Source of the DNA: Paenibacillus athensensis
GTDB taxonomy: Bacteria; Bacillota; Bacilli; Paenibacillales; NBRC-103111
Direction: 5' to 3'
Assembly (NCBI RefSeq): GCF_004514475.2
Contig: NZ_MYFO02000005.1
Location: 1 to 64,000, forward strand
DNA length: 64,000 nucleotides
The position numbers were made by a program, and so were the translations under genes. Positions 1 through 8,127 of this stretch are shown piece by piece (the first letter of the stretch is position 1; each line of letters opens with the position of its first letter). The notes under the pieces are model-generated. The model saw only the letters and a program-made list of their open reading frames with translations, did not search any database and was not told the DNA's origin.

Positions 1-192
1 AGCTTTTTTGCTACGCTAAAGAAAGAGAAGCTGTACAAGATCCGCACGGAGCGCTATCCGATGGCCGCGATGAAATCGATCATCTTCCGATATATTATGG
101 TCTACTACAACAGGCGACGGATCTATACCTCTAATCCAGGTGGCTGGCCCCCCGCCATTTATCGCGAAAGAATGCTGTCAATGGCAGCGTAG
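1..192 (+). CDS. IS3-family transposase, C-terminal end (cut by window edge)
   Basis: Frame 1 is open from the first base to a TAG stop and encodes the last 63 residues of an IS3-family OrfB integrase. The end of the DDE catalytic domain is recognisable in SFFATLKKEKLY, a YYNRRRIY segment and the closing NPGGWPPAIYRERM motif typical of this family. The start and the catalytic D-D residues lie left of the window. The gene sits in the right end of an insertion sequence whose terminus interrupts the adjacent RHS/Hint fragment. Family assignment is firm; the IS subgroup is not determined. Confidence 0.85.
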   Translation, partial: SFFATLKKEKLYKIRTERYPMAAMKSIIFRYIMVYYNRRRIYTSNPGGWPPAIYRERMLSMAA

Positions 193-241
193 AAACGAGA
201 TTTCTCTATGAGTGTGTTTTCAAACTGCACTTTTGTTGACA
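1..241 (+). mobile_element. Right end of an IS3-family insertion sequence
   Basis: After the transposase stop there are about 49 bp of non-coding sequence ending in GTTGACA at 235-241. On the complementary strand this reads TGTCAAC, a TG...CA-type end as in IS3 elements. Immediately to the right the sequence becomes RHS toxin coding sequence on the other strand, so the boundary is placed at about 241. The last 12 residues of that reading frame are encoded by IS DNA. The left end is outside the window, so target duplication cannot be checked. Confidence 0.7.
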
Positions 242-709
242 ACTCCAATCTCCGATGAGGTCGAATGCTTTATTCCTAGCCTGCTCGTATGTTTTAACAC
301 TAGGGAGAATAACCTCACCGCACTTCGAGTTATGCACCCAAATCCCAAGGTCACTCACAAAATACGTATGGAACTCATCCACAGTCATGTTGTAAACCGT
401 GACGTTCTTATGCTCCAGTTCGATACTCTCTACCTTGAGTGTATTGCCATCACTCTGAACAAGCAAGTCCCCGACTTTGAGGTCCTTAACGAATGTCCAT
501 CCCTTGCCTTCCACATAGAACGGATGGTTATAGGTCGATTCAATCGTCTGACCACCCACCTGGATGTTGTAAATCTCATCCGTCTCATGGTTAAACGTAG
601 CCGTAACCTCTTTGTACGCTACCTCGCCAGTCTCTTCATTCTTCGAGAGAACCTTATCTCCGACTTGGATATCTTCGATATTCTTCTCCCCTTCGTTAGT
701 TAGAACCTT
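206..709 (-). pseudogene. RHS Hint-domain/toxin fragment interrupted by two IS elements
   Basis: The frame encodes a Hint (intein-like autoprocessing) domain running from KVLTNEGEKN to GIWVHN, followed by about 20 residues of a toxin tail (SKCGEVILPSVKTYEQARNK) that ends inside the IS3 terminus. By eye the Hint part differs at 12 of 127 residues from the Hint domain of the RHS gene near 4.3-4.65 kb, but the tail after VHN is unrelated. On the 5' side the homology begins abruptly after an in-frame TGA, so the Hint N-terminal cysteine region and the RHS shell are absent. There is no plausible native start; a GTG at 559 lies inside the domain. This is a dead remnant of a second, different toxin cassette. 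Confidence 0.75.
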
Positions 710-762
710 GATTCAGGGAATAAAGAAGGTGGCCACTGTATTCAGCTACCACCATTGTATCA

Positions 763-1779
763 TTAGCTTGCCGCTCGTTCAGGTATAGCGTCAAGTCGGT
801 ATTCGGTTTTGTTCTTCAACATGCTGTATAGAATGGTAACAAGTCTTCTCATAATGCAGATGATTGCCTGCTTCTTCTTTTTGCCTTCGCCCAATCGTTT
901 CTCGTAGTATTCACGGAAGATAGGATTGAGCGGCTTACTTGAAGTTCTAGCGGTATGCACTTGCCTTACTGCTAGCCCCCACAGAATCTTGTTCAACACT
1001 CGATTTCCTTGCCGTTGGTTACGGTCTTTACCTCTGCCGCCGCTGCTCATTTGGCTTGGTGTAAGCCCTGCATACTTGGCTAACTTGTCAGCACTCGTAA
1101 AACGGCTTATGTCTCCGATTTCAGCCACGATAGCCGAAGCTGTAACGTCATCAATACCAGTGAAGGTATTCAGCTTGAAGTCTAGCTTCTGCATGATGTG
1201 ACGGATGTTGTCCTCCACATCGTTCATCTCACGTTGAACGTCACGAATTTGGTTTACATGACTACGGACAAGGAAATCACGATACTCCTGTCCGTTCCGC
1301 TTCGTATTTCCATCAGCTTGAACACTCTCAAGGATAAGAGCAGCTTTCTTAGTCGAACATACATTGCGGCTGTTCTTCCGTAAGAACTCCGCCAATGCTT
1401 CTATGGTCACGCCCTCCAATAGATACGGTGAAGGGTACTCATGCCATACAGCTAGTGCTGTTTGACCATCCACTTCACAGAAGAACTTGCTGTAGCTTGG
1501 ATAGTTATAGCTTAACTGCGTGTGAAGTTGATTTTTGAGCATGACAAGCGTATCACGCAAGCTGTACCGCCGCATGACTAGCTGCTTTAGAATCCAGTAA
1601 TCATCTTGTGGGTGGGCATTCGGCAACCTGTCCAGTTCATCCAGTAACAGCTTGGCAATGTTCTCTGCATCCCAACTGTCATGCTTCTCTGTCATTGCAT
1701 AGCTTTTACGCTTCCAGTTAGATAGAGCGGCATTAACCTCTTTGACAAGGAAATGATTCTCAACAAGGTAAGCGGCTAA
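763..1779 (-). pseudogene. IS110-family transposase remnant, N-terminally truncated
   Basis: The C-terminal part is a clear IS110/IS116/IS902 transposase, with the TGIDDVTASAIVAEIGDISRF and YAGLTPSQMSSGGRGK segments that carry the conserved serine region. The N-terminal DEDD (RuvC-like) domain is mostly missing. The open frame begins after a TAG at 1780-1782, and only the last part of the domain (HDSWDAENIAKLL) is present. A start at ATG 1695 would give 310 residues against about 400 for intact members, without the first catalytic Asp and Glu. The break coincides with the first base of the neighbouring XRE gene. The element is probably inactive. A hairpin-forming GGTGG...CCACC lies downstream at about 728-755 and probably belongs to its 3' end. 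Confidence 0.75.
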
Positions 1780-1781
1780 CT

Positions 1782-1988
1782 ATGCCAGTCCGATTACGCC
1801 TTAGAGAAATCCTAGAACAGCGGAACATTAGTCAACGGGAACTTGCACGAAGAATGAATATCCGCTCAAGCACAGTAAGCCACCTTTGCTCCGATAAGGT
1901 TAATGCAGCTTACTTCGATACATTGGAGCAAATTTGCAAAACACTCGACATTCAGCTTCATGAACTCATAGTCATGGAGGATGAGTAA
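1782..1988 (+). CDS. Small XRE/Cro-type DNA-binding regulator
   Basis: This 68-residue protein is essentially one helix-turn-helix domain: LREILEQRNISQRELARRMN, a recognition helix around STVSHLCS, and a C-terminal TLEQICKTLDIQLHELI helix as in YozG-like XRE regulators. Its ATG shares bases with the stop that truncates the IS110 remnant. The upstream Shine-Dalgarno is weak (AAGG about 13 bases before the ATG). It faces the Rep-like gene convergently with only 2 bases between the two stops, so the pair may be a remnant of one small element. It plausibly controls that neighbour, for which an inverted repeat lies at 2853-2876; this is inference. Confidence 0.8.
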   Translation: MPVRLRLREILEQRNISQRELARRMNIRSSTVSHLCSDKVNAAYFDTLEQICKTLDIQLHELIVMEDE

Positions 1989-1990
1989 TA

Positions 1991-2839
1991 CTAAAGTGCA
2001 ACTGGTACTTTGCTCACCACGCCGCCCAGTATGGCACAAGGTATCGTTATGACATCCTCCCATTGCTCTTCCGCCACTCTATCGAAATCCAATGTAGGAC
2101 GTTGCCGCACTTGCTTCTCGATTTCCCTGCGGTAATACCCCGTTACTTGTTTCTGTTCCAGTTCGCCGCTCATCAATCCATTGACTCTTTGTTGCAGTTT
2201 CGGTTTCATCCGCTCAAGTCCAACGACTTGGGAACACAGATAAAGCCTATTGAATTGGGGCGGAAACTGGACTAGAACGCTCATCGGGATTTTCTCATCA
2301 GGCTTATACACGATTTCAAACCTCGTTAATTCGCCTTCAATTCTCACTCCTTGCCTTTGCAGCAATTCAACCTTCTTGTCATACACTCGGCAGTATCCTG
2401 CTACTTGCCGCTGATGACTTTTATTGGAGTAAAACGTCCCCTTCCTTTTCTTCATGTTCCGCCCAGTCAACGATAGGACGAACAATTCAGATAAGAGCAA
2501 CGGGATGTCGAACGCTACATCAGAGCGAACATAAAGAATCTCTGTTGCATGATTCCCAATCACTGAAATCCATGACTGGAAGTGAACCAAAGAGTCAGGA
2601 GGACATTCTAGCCGAAGCGTATGCTTCCTTGCCATTCGAGCATAAACTAACTGATACGAAAGATACGCCCAATGCTTCCCCTCCCTGACTCGTACACGGT
2701 ACTTAAATCCCTTGTCCTTAACATAAAACGCAGCGTTGTAGTAATCACAAAGCCGTTGACGAAGTGGATTGAAGAACGTCCAATGCACGTTCGTAAAGTC
2801 CACTACTATACGGTCAATCGAAACCTTTACTTCTTCCAT
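1991..2839 (-). CDS. Replication-initiation-like protein (Rep_trans-like), uncertain
   Basis: This 282-residue protein begins MEEVKVSIDRIVVDFTNVHW with ribosome site GGGGG 7 bases upstream. The order of motifs (an N-terminal DRIVVDF strand, central RVYDKKVELL, then GELTRFEIVYK) resembles rolling-circle Rep proteins of the Rep_trans/phage replication-initiation-factor group, where an R-[IV]-YDK-x-x-E motif is followed by an R-[FI]-E strand. No helicase motif is present. Next to an XRE regulator and IS remnants it suggests an integrated plasmid or phage-like fragment. The functional call rests on motif resemblance only. Confidence 0.5.
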   Translation of the reverse strand: MEEVKVSIDRIVVDFTNVHWTFFNPLRQRLCDYYNAAFYVKDKGFKYRVRVREGKHWAYLSYQLVYARMARKHTLRLECPPDSLVHFQSWISVIGNHATEILYVRSDVAFDIPLLLSELFVLSLTGRNMKKRKGTFYSNKSHQRQVAGYCRVYDKKVELLQRQGVRIEGELTRFEIVYKPDEKIPMSVLVQFPPQFNRLYLCSQVVGLERMKPKLQQRVNGLMSGELEQKQVTGYYRREIEKQVRQRPTLDFDRVAEEQWEDVITIPCAILGGVVSKVPVAL

Positions 2840-2852
2840 GCTTAGCCCCCTG

Positions 2853-2876
2853 CGGAAATTTTTTAACGAATTTCCG
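2853..2876 (-). promoter_or_regulatory. Inverted repeat just upstream of the Rep-like gene
   Basis: CGGAAATT at 2853-2860 and AATTTCCG at 2869-2876 form a perfect 8-bp inverted repeat around an 8-nt loop. It lies 14-37 bases before the Rep-like start codon, next to an AT-rich TATAATTA-containing stretch. It could be an operator for the nearby XRE protein or an mRNA hairpin near the ribosome site. There is no direct evidence for either. Confidence 0.5.
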
Positions 2877-3350
2877 TCTATAATTAGAGGGCAAGGCGGC
2901 TAGCCTTCACGTTGCCTTACCTGTATATGTAAACTGCTCGTCAGCAGGGTTCTTTCTTTCGCCGTAACAATCGCTGTAAAGGTCAGTTCCGTTGCGGACA
3001 ATATCAAAATCCCACATTTTCCGCCGCTACTATGAATTGTCGTGCTATCCATCCAAAAAGATTCGACTTCTGACCTTTCCACCCTCTTTATCGGGACAGG
3101 GTATTGTACAGTTGCGGCTCATATTAGAAAAACCGCAAGAGAGCGAAGATAATAAAATACAGGTCAATCATGGTAGTATCTGACCATAATCAACCTGTTT
3201 GATGTAACGGTATAGCGTTATTTAGGTAACATTTGTCAAGCTAAGTGTGCGTACAAAGAGATTGCGGAATTTCTTGTACTGATCTTACGAGGGTTATACC
3301 TTATTTGATTCAGCCGCCCGATTCATTCGGCACTGGGTGGGGGCTAAAAG
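2877..3350. other. Intergenic stretch of the Rep/RHS accessory region
   Basis: No convincing gene is seen on either strand; open frames are short and have no family resemblance. The stretch contains an imperfect 15-base inverted repeat at 3160-3174 and 3183-3197 (12 of 15 pairs, 8-nt loop). It could be the remnant of a replication origin of the Rep-like element, but no nick-site motif was recognised. The end of the stretch (3230-3320) has an open but start-less frame containing AYKEIAEFL, possibly a gene relic. Confidence 0.4.
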
Positions 3351-3379
3351 AAAGACCTTGAGGAATGGAAACCTCAAGG
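3351..3379 (-). terminator. Rho-independent terminator of the immunity gene
   Basis: CCTTGAGG (3356-3363) and CCTCAAGG (3372-3379) form a perfect 8-bp stem with an 8-nt loop. Read on the minus strand it is followed by TCTTTCTTTTAG. It lies 12 bases past the stop of the 173-residue gene. Confidence 0.75.
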
Positions 3380-3391
3380 CAACAAGTGAAC

Positions 3392-3913
3392 TTATATCAT
3401 GTATTTCAATTCGTCAACACTCAAGTTATTAATAATAAAACCCGAGAGAAAATCTTGCTCATCTAGCAACACATCTAACACATCATTTACCTTCAATTTA
3501 TTTTGAATTTTACTTTTGGCTAAACATACACACAGATTTAATTCTAAAATAAAGATGTTTACTCCAACAGACTCATCATAGTAATATTCATGCTTCTTCC
3601 AAATGTCTGTAGAAAAGGTGGGGTATCCTTTTGAAGCTAAAATATCTAAATGAATTTCCCTATCCTGTTTCTTAATATCACTTTTCTTAATAAAAACTGT
3701 AATTTCTTTTAACAAACCTGTCGCTGAGTCTAATGAAATGTCCATAGGTGGGAAATCCCCAAAATCGCAACGCCAATGAACAGGTCTCGAATCAAAGTGT
3801 AGAGAATCGCCCTTTATCTCAAGATTAAATAAAATCAGGTCTTCACTTACTTTTTCGAAATATTTATACCCTCGTGAGTCTAATTGATATAACTTAGATA
3901 ATTTTATACTCAT
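3392..3913 (-). CDS. Probable immunity protein for the adjacent RHS toxin
   Basis: This 173-residue, AT-rich gene starts 10 bases after the stop of the RHS/Hint/toxin gene and ends at a terminator, the usual toxin-immunity arrangement. The sequence is acidic and has no signal peptide or membrane segment, so it should stay in the cytoplasm. No family was recognised; the strand-rich start (LYQLDSRGYKYFEKV, RPVHWRCDF) recalls SMI1-unrelated small immunity folds only vaguely. The role is inferred from position: polymorphic toxin genes are almost always followed by a short, variable, cytosolic immunity gene. Confidence 0.6.
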   Translation of the reverse strand: MSIKLSKLYQLDSRGYKYFEKVSEDLILFNLEIKGDSLHFDSRPVHWRCDFGDFPPMDISLDSATGLLKEITVFIKKSDIKKQDREIHLDILASKGYPTFSTDIWKKHEYYYDESVGVNIFILELNLCVCLAKSKIQNKLKVNDVLDVLLDEQDFLSGFIINNLSVDELKYMI

Positions 3914-3923
3914 CCAATTCCTC

Positions 3924-5939
3924 CTACTTCATCAATGCGTGATAGATAACTCCAGTTTCACCATTTATCCCAATTTCCCAACCACCAACAAAGAGCCTAT
4001 TATCACCATGCTTAAGTTCTTGCTTCGCAGCTAACTTTGCAGCATTCATAAAACTTTCCATAATTTCGTTTTCTGAAAGTAGCCCTCCACCTGCTTTATT
4101 AGCAGAAGTCACAAACTCACCCATATGCTTGGTTGCATTGCCTCCTACCCAAACTTCTTTCCCATTTACCTTAAGTCCATTAATTACGAATGATCTAGGA
4201 ATATTTGTCCCATCAATAACTGGTTGAGTACCTTTAATTGCACTCCAGTTAAAACAACTCGTATTATGAACCCAAATCCCAAGGTCACTAACAAAGTACG
4301 TATGGAACTCATCAACCGTCATGTTGTAAACTGTTACGTGCTTATGCAGCAGTTCGATGCTCTCAATCTTGAGTGTATTCCCATCACTCTGTACAAGCAA
4401 GTCTCCAACCTTGAGGTCTTTAACAAACGTCCATCCCTTGCCTTCCACATAGAACGGATGGTTGAAAGTTGATTCAATTGTCAGACCGCCCACATGAATC
4501 TTGTAAATTTCATCCGTCTCATGGTTGAAAGTAGCCGTAACCTCTTTGTATCCAACCTCACCAGTTGCCTCATCCTTCGAGAGAACCTTATCTCCGACCT
4601 CAATGTCTTCAATATTCTTCTCCCCTTCGTCTGTGAGCACCTTCGTTCCTGCGGCAAAACAATTACAGGCTTCCAATAATTTTTTCACGGCTTTAAAACC
4701 TTTAGAAACGCTTTTACCTAACAATTTTGCACCCTTGGCTATAACCTTACCCTCAGGAAGTAAGCCGACTGCCGAAATAGCTCGATCTCCAGGTGATAGT
4801 TCTTCTTTAGTAATAGGATTTCTACCAGTAATTACCTCAGAAGCTGCTTTTGCACTACCTACTACCGGAATGAAGTCAATAATACAATCTGTCTTTTGAT
4901 CCCTGCTACTAAAACCGCAATGGCCCGAAGGATCGACTTTGATTAATGGATTATTTTCTACATACGAGTACTGATTAAGCGTAAGCGGATCTTGAATTTC
5001 TCCCTGATACGTATCCTCGTTCATAAATCTCTTGATTTCCGGATTGTAATACCGCGCCCGCATGTACAACAACCCGTTATCATCGGTCATGATCCCATCT
5101 CGGCCGTCAAAAAGAAACGGATTAGTCGTATCTCCTTGCCGCAGCGTCAGTTCGCCAAATGAATCATAAGCATAGCGATCGGTTACCGCGCCTTCGATAT
5201 TGCTTAATGCCATAGTATTGCCGTTCGAGTTGAAATGGTAAAGCTTGTACGAACCATCAGCCCCCAACTGACTAATAAGCTCAAGTCCATATACATAATA
5301 CGTTTGCGGCTGATTGGAGCTATTTGTCTCCATAATCACATTGCTTAGCAGACTATCAACAACAAAACGTGTTTCTACTCCGGCGTACCGGCGAGAAATC
5401 CGATTGCCTTCCGCATCATAATCGTAGCTGAAACCACCGGCTGCAATCAATTGATTTCGGGCATCGTATTCAAAAGCTTGTATAGAACCCTGCAAGGGGC
5501 CGTGCAGCAGGTTGCCGTTCGCATCGAAGCTGGTTTCGTTTCCATTAAAGGTAGCCAGTCGATTATCGGCTCCATAGGTCATGGTGTCTTGAGCTACTGG
5601 AAACATCTGTTGTTCGATATCGCTTTGCTGTTCCGACAAATTACCATTCGCATCATAGCTGAGCGTATTACGCTGAATGACCGTACCGTCGGCTGCCAAA
5701 TCCTGCAATCCAGTCAATTGACCGACTGCATCATAGGAGCGGGTTTCCACAGAGCCGTCCGGTCGTGTAATTTTCACCAATAAACCTTGGCTATCGTACT
5801 CATAGTGCGTTTGGTGTTGCTGCCAATCTTCCACCTGCACTAGTTGATTTGCTTCATCGTACGTATAACTGACGATTTTATTCCCCGGGTATACAATAGA
5901 AATCAAATTTCCTGCTTCATCATACGTGTATTGCACCAA
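3924..5939 (-). CDS. RHS/YD-repeat protein with Hint domain and C-terminal toxin (5'-truncated)
   Basis: The predicted 671 residues are, in order: YD repeats (YTYDEAGNL, YEYDSQGLL and similar, residues 1-280), the RHS-associated core (MRARYYNPEIKRFMNEDTYQG to DPSGHCG, about 290-340), a pretoxin linker, a Hint domain from NCFAAGTKVL to GIWVHN (about 428-560), and a C-terminal domain of about 110 residues. The toxin domain has the conserved-looking segments NATKHMGEF, GGWEIGI and VIYHAL and no family I can name. The GTG start at 5939 is not native. The same frame stays open with YD-repeat sequence to about 6111, then meets a TAA near 6150 without a start, so the large N-terminal shell and secretion signal are gone. 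It may survive as an orphan toxin/immunity cassette. The Hint domain would release the tail by self-cleavage (family knowledge). Confidence 0.8.
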   Translation of the reverse strand: MVQYTYDEAGNLISIVYPGNKIVSYTYDEANQLVQVEDWQQHQTHYEYDSQGLLVKITRPDGSVETRSYDAVGQLTGLQDLAADGTVIQRNTLSYDANGNLSEQQSDIEQQMFPVAQDTMTYGADNRLATFNGNETSFDANGNLLHGPLQGSIQAFEYDARNQLIAAGGFSYDYDAEGNRISRRYAGVETRFVVDSLLSNVIMETNSSNQPQTYYVYGLELISQLGADGSYKLYHFNSNGNTMALSNIEGAVTDRYAYDSFGELTLRQGDTTNPFLFDGRDGIMTDDNGLLYMRARYYNPEIKRFMNEDTYQGEIQDPLTLNQYSYVENNPLIKVDPSGHCGFSSRDQKTDCIIDFIPVVGSAKAASEVITGRNPITKEELSPGDRAISAVGLLPEGKVIAKGAKLLGKSVSKGFKAVKKLLEACNCFAAGTKVLTDEGEKNIEDIEVGDKVLSKDEATGEVGYKEVTATFNHETDEIYKIHVGGLTIESTFNHPFYVEGKGWTFVKDLKVGDLLVQSDGNTLKIESIELLHKHVTVYNMTVDEFHTYFVSDLGIWVHNTSCFNWSAIKGTQPVIDGTNIPRSFVINGLKVNGKEVWVGGNATKHMGEFVTSANKAGGGLLSENEIMESFMNAAKLAAKQELKHGDNRLFVGGWEIGINGETGVIYHALMK

Positions 5940-6232
5940 ATTACCATAAACGTCTGTCGATGAAGTTAATCGATCCAGTTCATCATACGTTCTTATTGTG
6001 CTGCGCGAGTCCCCGGCTTGCGATCGGGTCTCGGTAATCTGCGTAACGTTATTGTTGCTATCATACGAATAGGAAAACTCGCGTTCTGCATCCTGGGCAT
6101 TTGAGCCGGCATAAGCTAAGCTGCACCACTTACAACGTATACATCTTCCAAATTACTAGAACCGATTGGACCGCCGAATCTTTTTTACTGGCAGCCAAGC
6201 CATTTTCGACTGTCCCCGTGTAGCCAAAAAAA

Positions 6233-6295
6233 TGCACCCCCGAACGGCCGTCGGATAAACCTGGGGTTTATTCGATGGCCATTTTAAAGAGTGCA
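6233..6295 (-). repeat. Long imperfect palindrome next to the RHS break
   Basis: TGCAC at 6233 pairs with GTGCA at 6291, and inside them GGCCGTCGGATAAAC (6246-6260) pairs with GTTTATTCGATGGCC (6266-6280) with two mismatches. On the minus strand the structure is followed by seven T residues (A at 6226-6232). It could therefore act as a terminator for the glucanase gene that ends at 6391. Its size and its position beside the truncated RHS frame also fit an insertion-sequence end or a small non-autonomous element. Confidence 0.55.
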
Positions 6296-6390
6296 CTTCA
6301 CGAAACTGATCAAAATTTTAGCAGAAAGGCAGGAATACTGGCAGCAACATCCTGCACTGTATCCTTCACGATTCCCTTCATGATAAGCAT

Positions 6391-7620
6391 TTAATTATAA
6401 ACGTTAAATTCTCTGACGGACCACCAGTTGGTACCCGTGCCGGTCTGCACAACCTTGATGTAGCGTGCAGTCGTCTGAGCCACGTTGATCGTGATCAACG
6501 GAGCTGTGCCCGTGCCGCTGGCAATCGCGCTCCCCCAATTCGTACCGTCATCGGAGACGAACACCTGATAGCCGCGGGCATAATCGTTATTGCTGCCGGT
6601 GCAATCGAGCGTCAGCTTGTTAAAGGTTTTCGGCTTATTCATATCAACGATGACATATTGACCGGGAACCATGTCCTTGCCCGATGTCCAGCGAGTGGAC
6701 ATACTGCCGTCAAGCATGTTCGCCGGTGTGCTGTTCACAGGGGAGGTCGTCGCTGTCCAGCCTGTACGATCCAACGCCGAACCGGACGGCGCTTTGGTGT
6801 AGGCGCGGACGTAGTCGACGTACATTTTTTGCGGCAAAACCGTGTCATCGGGACTGGTCTTGCCGGTAAATGGCGTGTTCGGCCCGCCAATCGCAAAATT
6901 AAGAATCATATAAAAATTCTGGTCAAACGGGGCCGGATACGACGCGGACGGCGTAAACCAGCCCGTTTTCGTCGAAAATAACACATCATCCACGTACCAG
7001 CGAATGGCTCCCGACTCCCATTCTACGGCAAAGGTATGGTACGCGTCGGCAAACGACTGTCCGCTTGGCAACAGGTAGCTGCCGCCCGAAGACGAGTTGT
7101 TCGGCCAATCGTTACCGTAATGGATCGTGCCGGACACTTTATTCATCTGGTCGCCGCGGTTTTCCATAATATCGATTTCGCCGCTTTTCGGCCAGCCGCC
7201 GTACACGCCATCCGTCGACAGCATCCAAATCGCCGGCCACATGCCTCTGCCTTGAGGCAGCTTGGCGCGAATTTCGAAGCGACCGTATTTCCAGTCCCCT
7301 TTGTTTTTGGAAATCAGCTTGGCCGACGTGTAGGATTGACCGCTATAACTTTCTTTTTTCGCTGCGATGACGAGCGAACCGTTCTCCTGATAGGAATTGT
7401 CTCTGCGGCTCGTGTAGTATTGCAGCTCGCTGTTGCCGAAGCCGCCGCCCTGATCAATCAGGGTCCATTTCGTGGAATCCGGCGCCGAGCCGTTCGTTCC
7501 ATTGAACTCATCGGACCAGACAAGCTGCCAGTTGTCGGCAGGCGTAGCCGAAGCGGTATAGGCGGGAAGCAGCGTTAATGTCAAAAGAAACAGGAGGGCA
7601 ATCGAAATGTTTTTTTTCAT
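6391..7620 (-). CDS. Secreted GH16 endo-beta-1,3(4)-glucanase with C-terminal F5/8C-type module
   Basis: Of 409 residues, 1-25 form a signal peptide (hydrophobic core then TASA cleavage). Residues 28-275 are a GH16 jelly-roll domain with the laminarinase-type catalytic motif GEIDIME, nucleophile Glu148, Asp150 and acid/base Glu153 in the ExDxxE pattern, and aromatic cleft residues (MWPAIWML). Residues 282-409 resemble a discoidin/F5-8C carbohydrate-binding module (ANMLDGSMSTRWTSG, ARYIKVVQTG). The enzyme should cut laminarin or mixed-linkage beta-glucans outside the cell. The promoter region holds only a weak TACAAT -10. It stands alone between the RHS remnant and a small acetyltransferase-like gene. 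Confidence 0.93.
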   Translation of the reverse strand: MKKNISIALLFLLTLTLLPAYTASATPADNWQLVWSDEFNGTNGSAPDSTKWTLIDQGGGFGNSELQYYTSRRDNSYQENGSLVIAAKKESYSGQSYTSAKLISKNKGDWKYGRFEIRAKLPQGRGMWPAIWMLSTDGVYGGWPKSGEIDIMENRGDQMNKVSGTIHYGNDWPNNSSSGGSYLLPSGQSFADAYHTFAVEWESGAIRWYVDDVLFSTKTGWFTPSASYPAPFDQNFYMILNFAIGGPNTPFTGKTSPDDTVLPQKMYVDYVRAYTKAPSGSALDRTGWTATTSPVNSTPANMLDGSMSTRWTSGKDMVPGQYVIVDMNKPKTFNKLTLDCTGSNNDYARGYQVFVSDDGTNWGSAIASGTGTAPLITINVAQTTARYIKVVQTGTGTNWWSVREFNVYN

Positions 7621-8034
7621 CGTTGTACACCGTCACTTTCTTCTGTTGGAGTTAAATCGAGTTTCATTGTAGTCGTTGGAGCCTCCGCACCAGATTAGGT
7701 TTGTCCCTTCTCCAAGCACCTCCTTTTATGTTCGCGATGGAGCAACGTCGGTTTGCAGGAATGAAGAGCGTTCACTACAAACATCCAGACAGGGAATGCA
7801 ATCCGCGTATTTTGGGGGCAGTTGCTTTGGTAACGCTTTCAATCTTGTGCGATAAGATTGCAAGACCGGATTGTAGCAAGCTTCTCCTCGATAATTTCCT
7901 CCTTGTTGACGTCCTCATTGGGTATTGTAATCAATATTGAAAAACCGTTTAAGAAACGAAAATGATTTTTTTGGAATATTCTTTACTAGATTTGGCTGTG
8001 CAAAATACATCTGCGTACCGCCTCCCAATCAAAC
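7621..8034. other. Upstream region of the glucanase gene, no gene seen
   Basis: About 410 bases separate the glucanase start from the terminator of the next gene. The stretch is AT-rich with short open frames only. A TACAAT hexamer on the minus strand about 50 bases before the glucanase start is a candidate -10. No cre match as good as the one at the mannanase was found. Confidence 0.4.
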
Positions 8035-8063
8035 AAAAAAACCATCGGGACTCTCCCCCATGG
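8035..8063 (-). terminator. Terminator of the small gene at 8128-8403
   Basis: On the minus strand CCATGGGGG...CCCGATGG folds into a 7-pair stem (CCAT/ATGG plus GGG/CCC) followed by seven T residues (A at 8035-8041). Confidence 0.55.
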
Positions 8064-8127
8064 CAGCAGCTTGCAATTTTTCACTTGTATACACCGTCTT
8101 ACAATTATATGATACGTACTTCCCGCC

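Noticed and set aside
6309-6382. 23-codon frame MKGIVKDTVQDVAASIPAFL on the minus strand after the glucanase
   Set aside because: It has no Shine-Dalgarno and overlaps the 3' untranslated region; it is amphipathic but unsupported.
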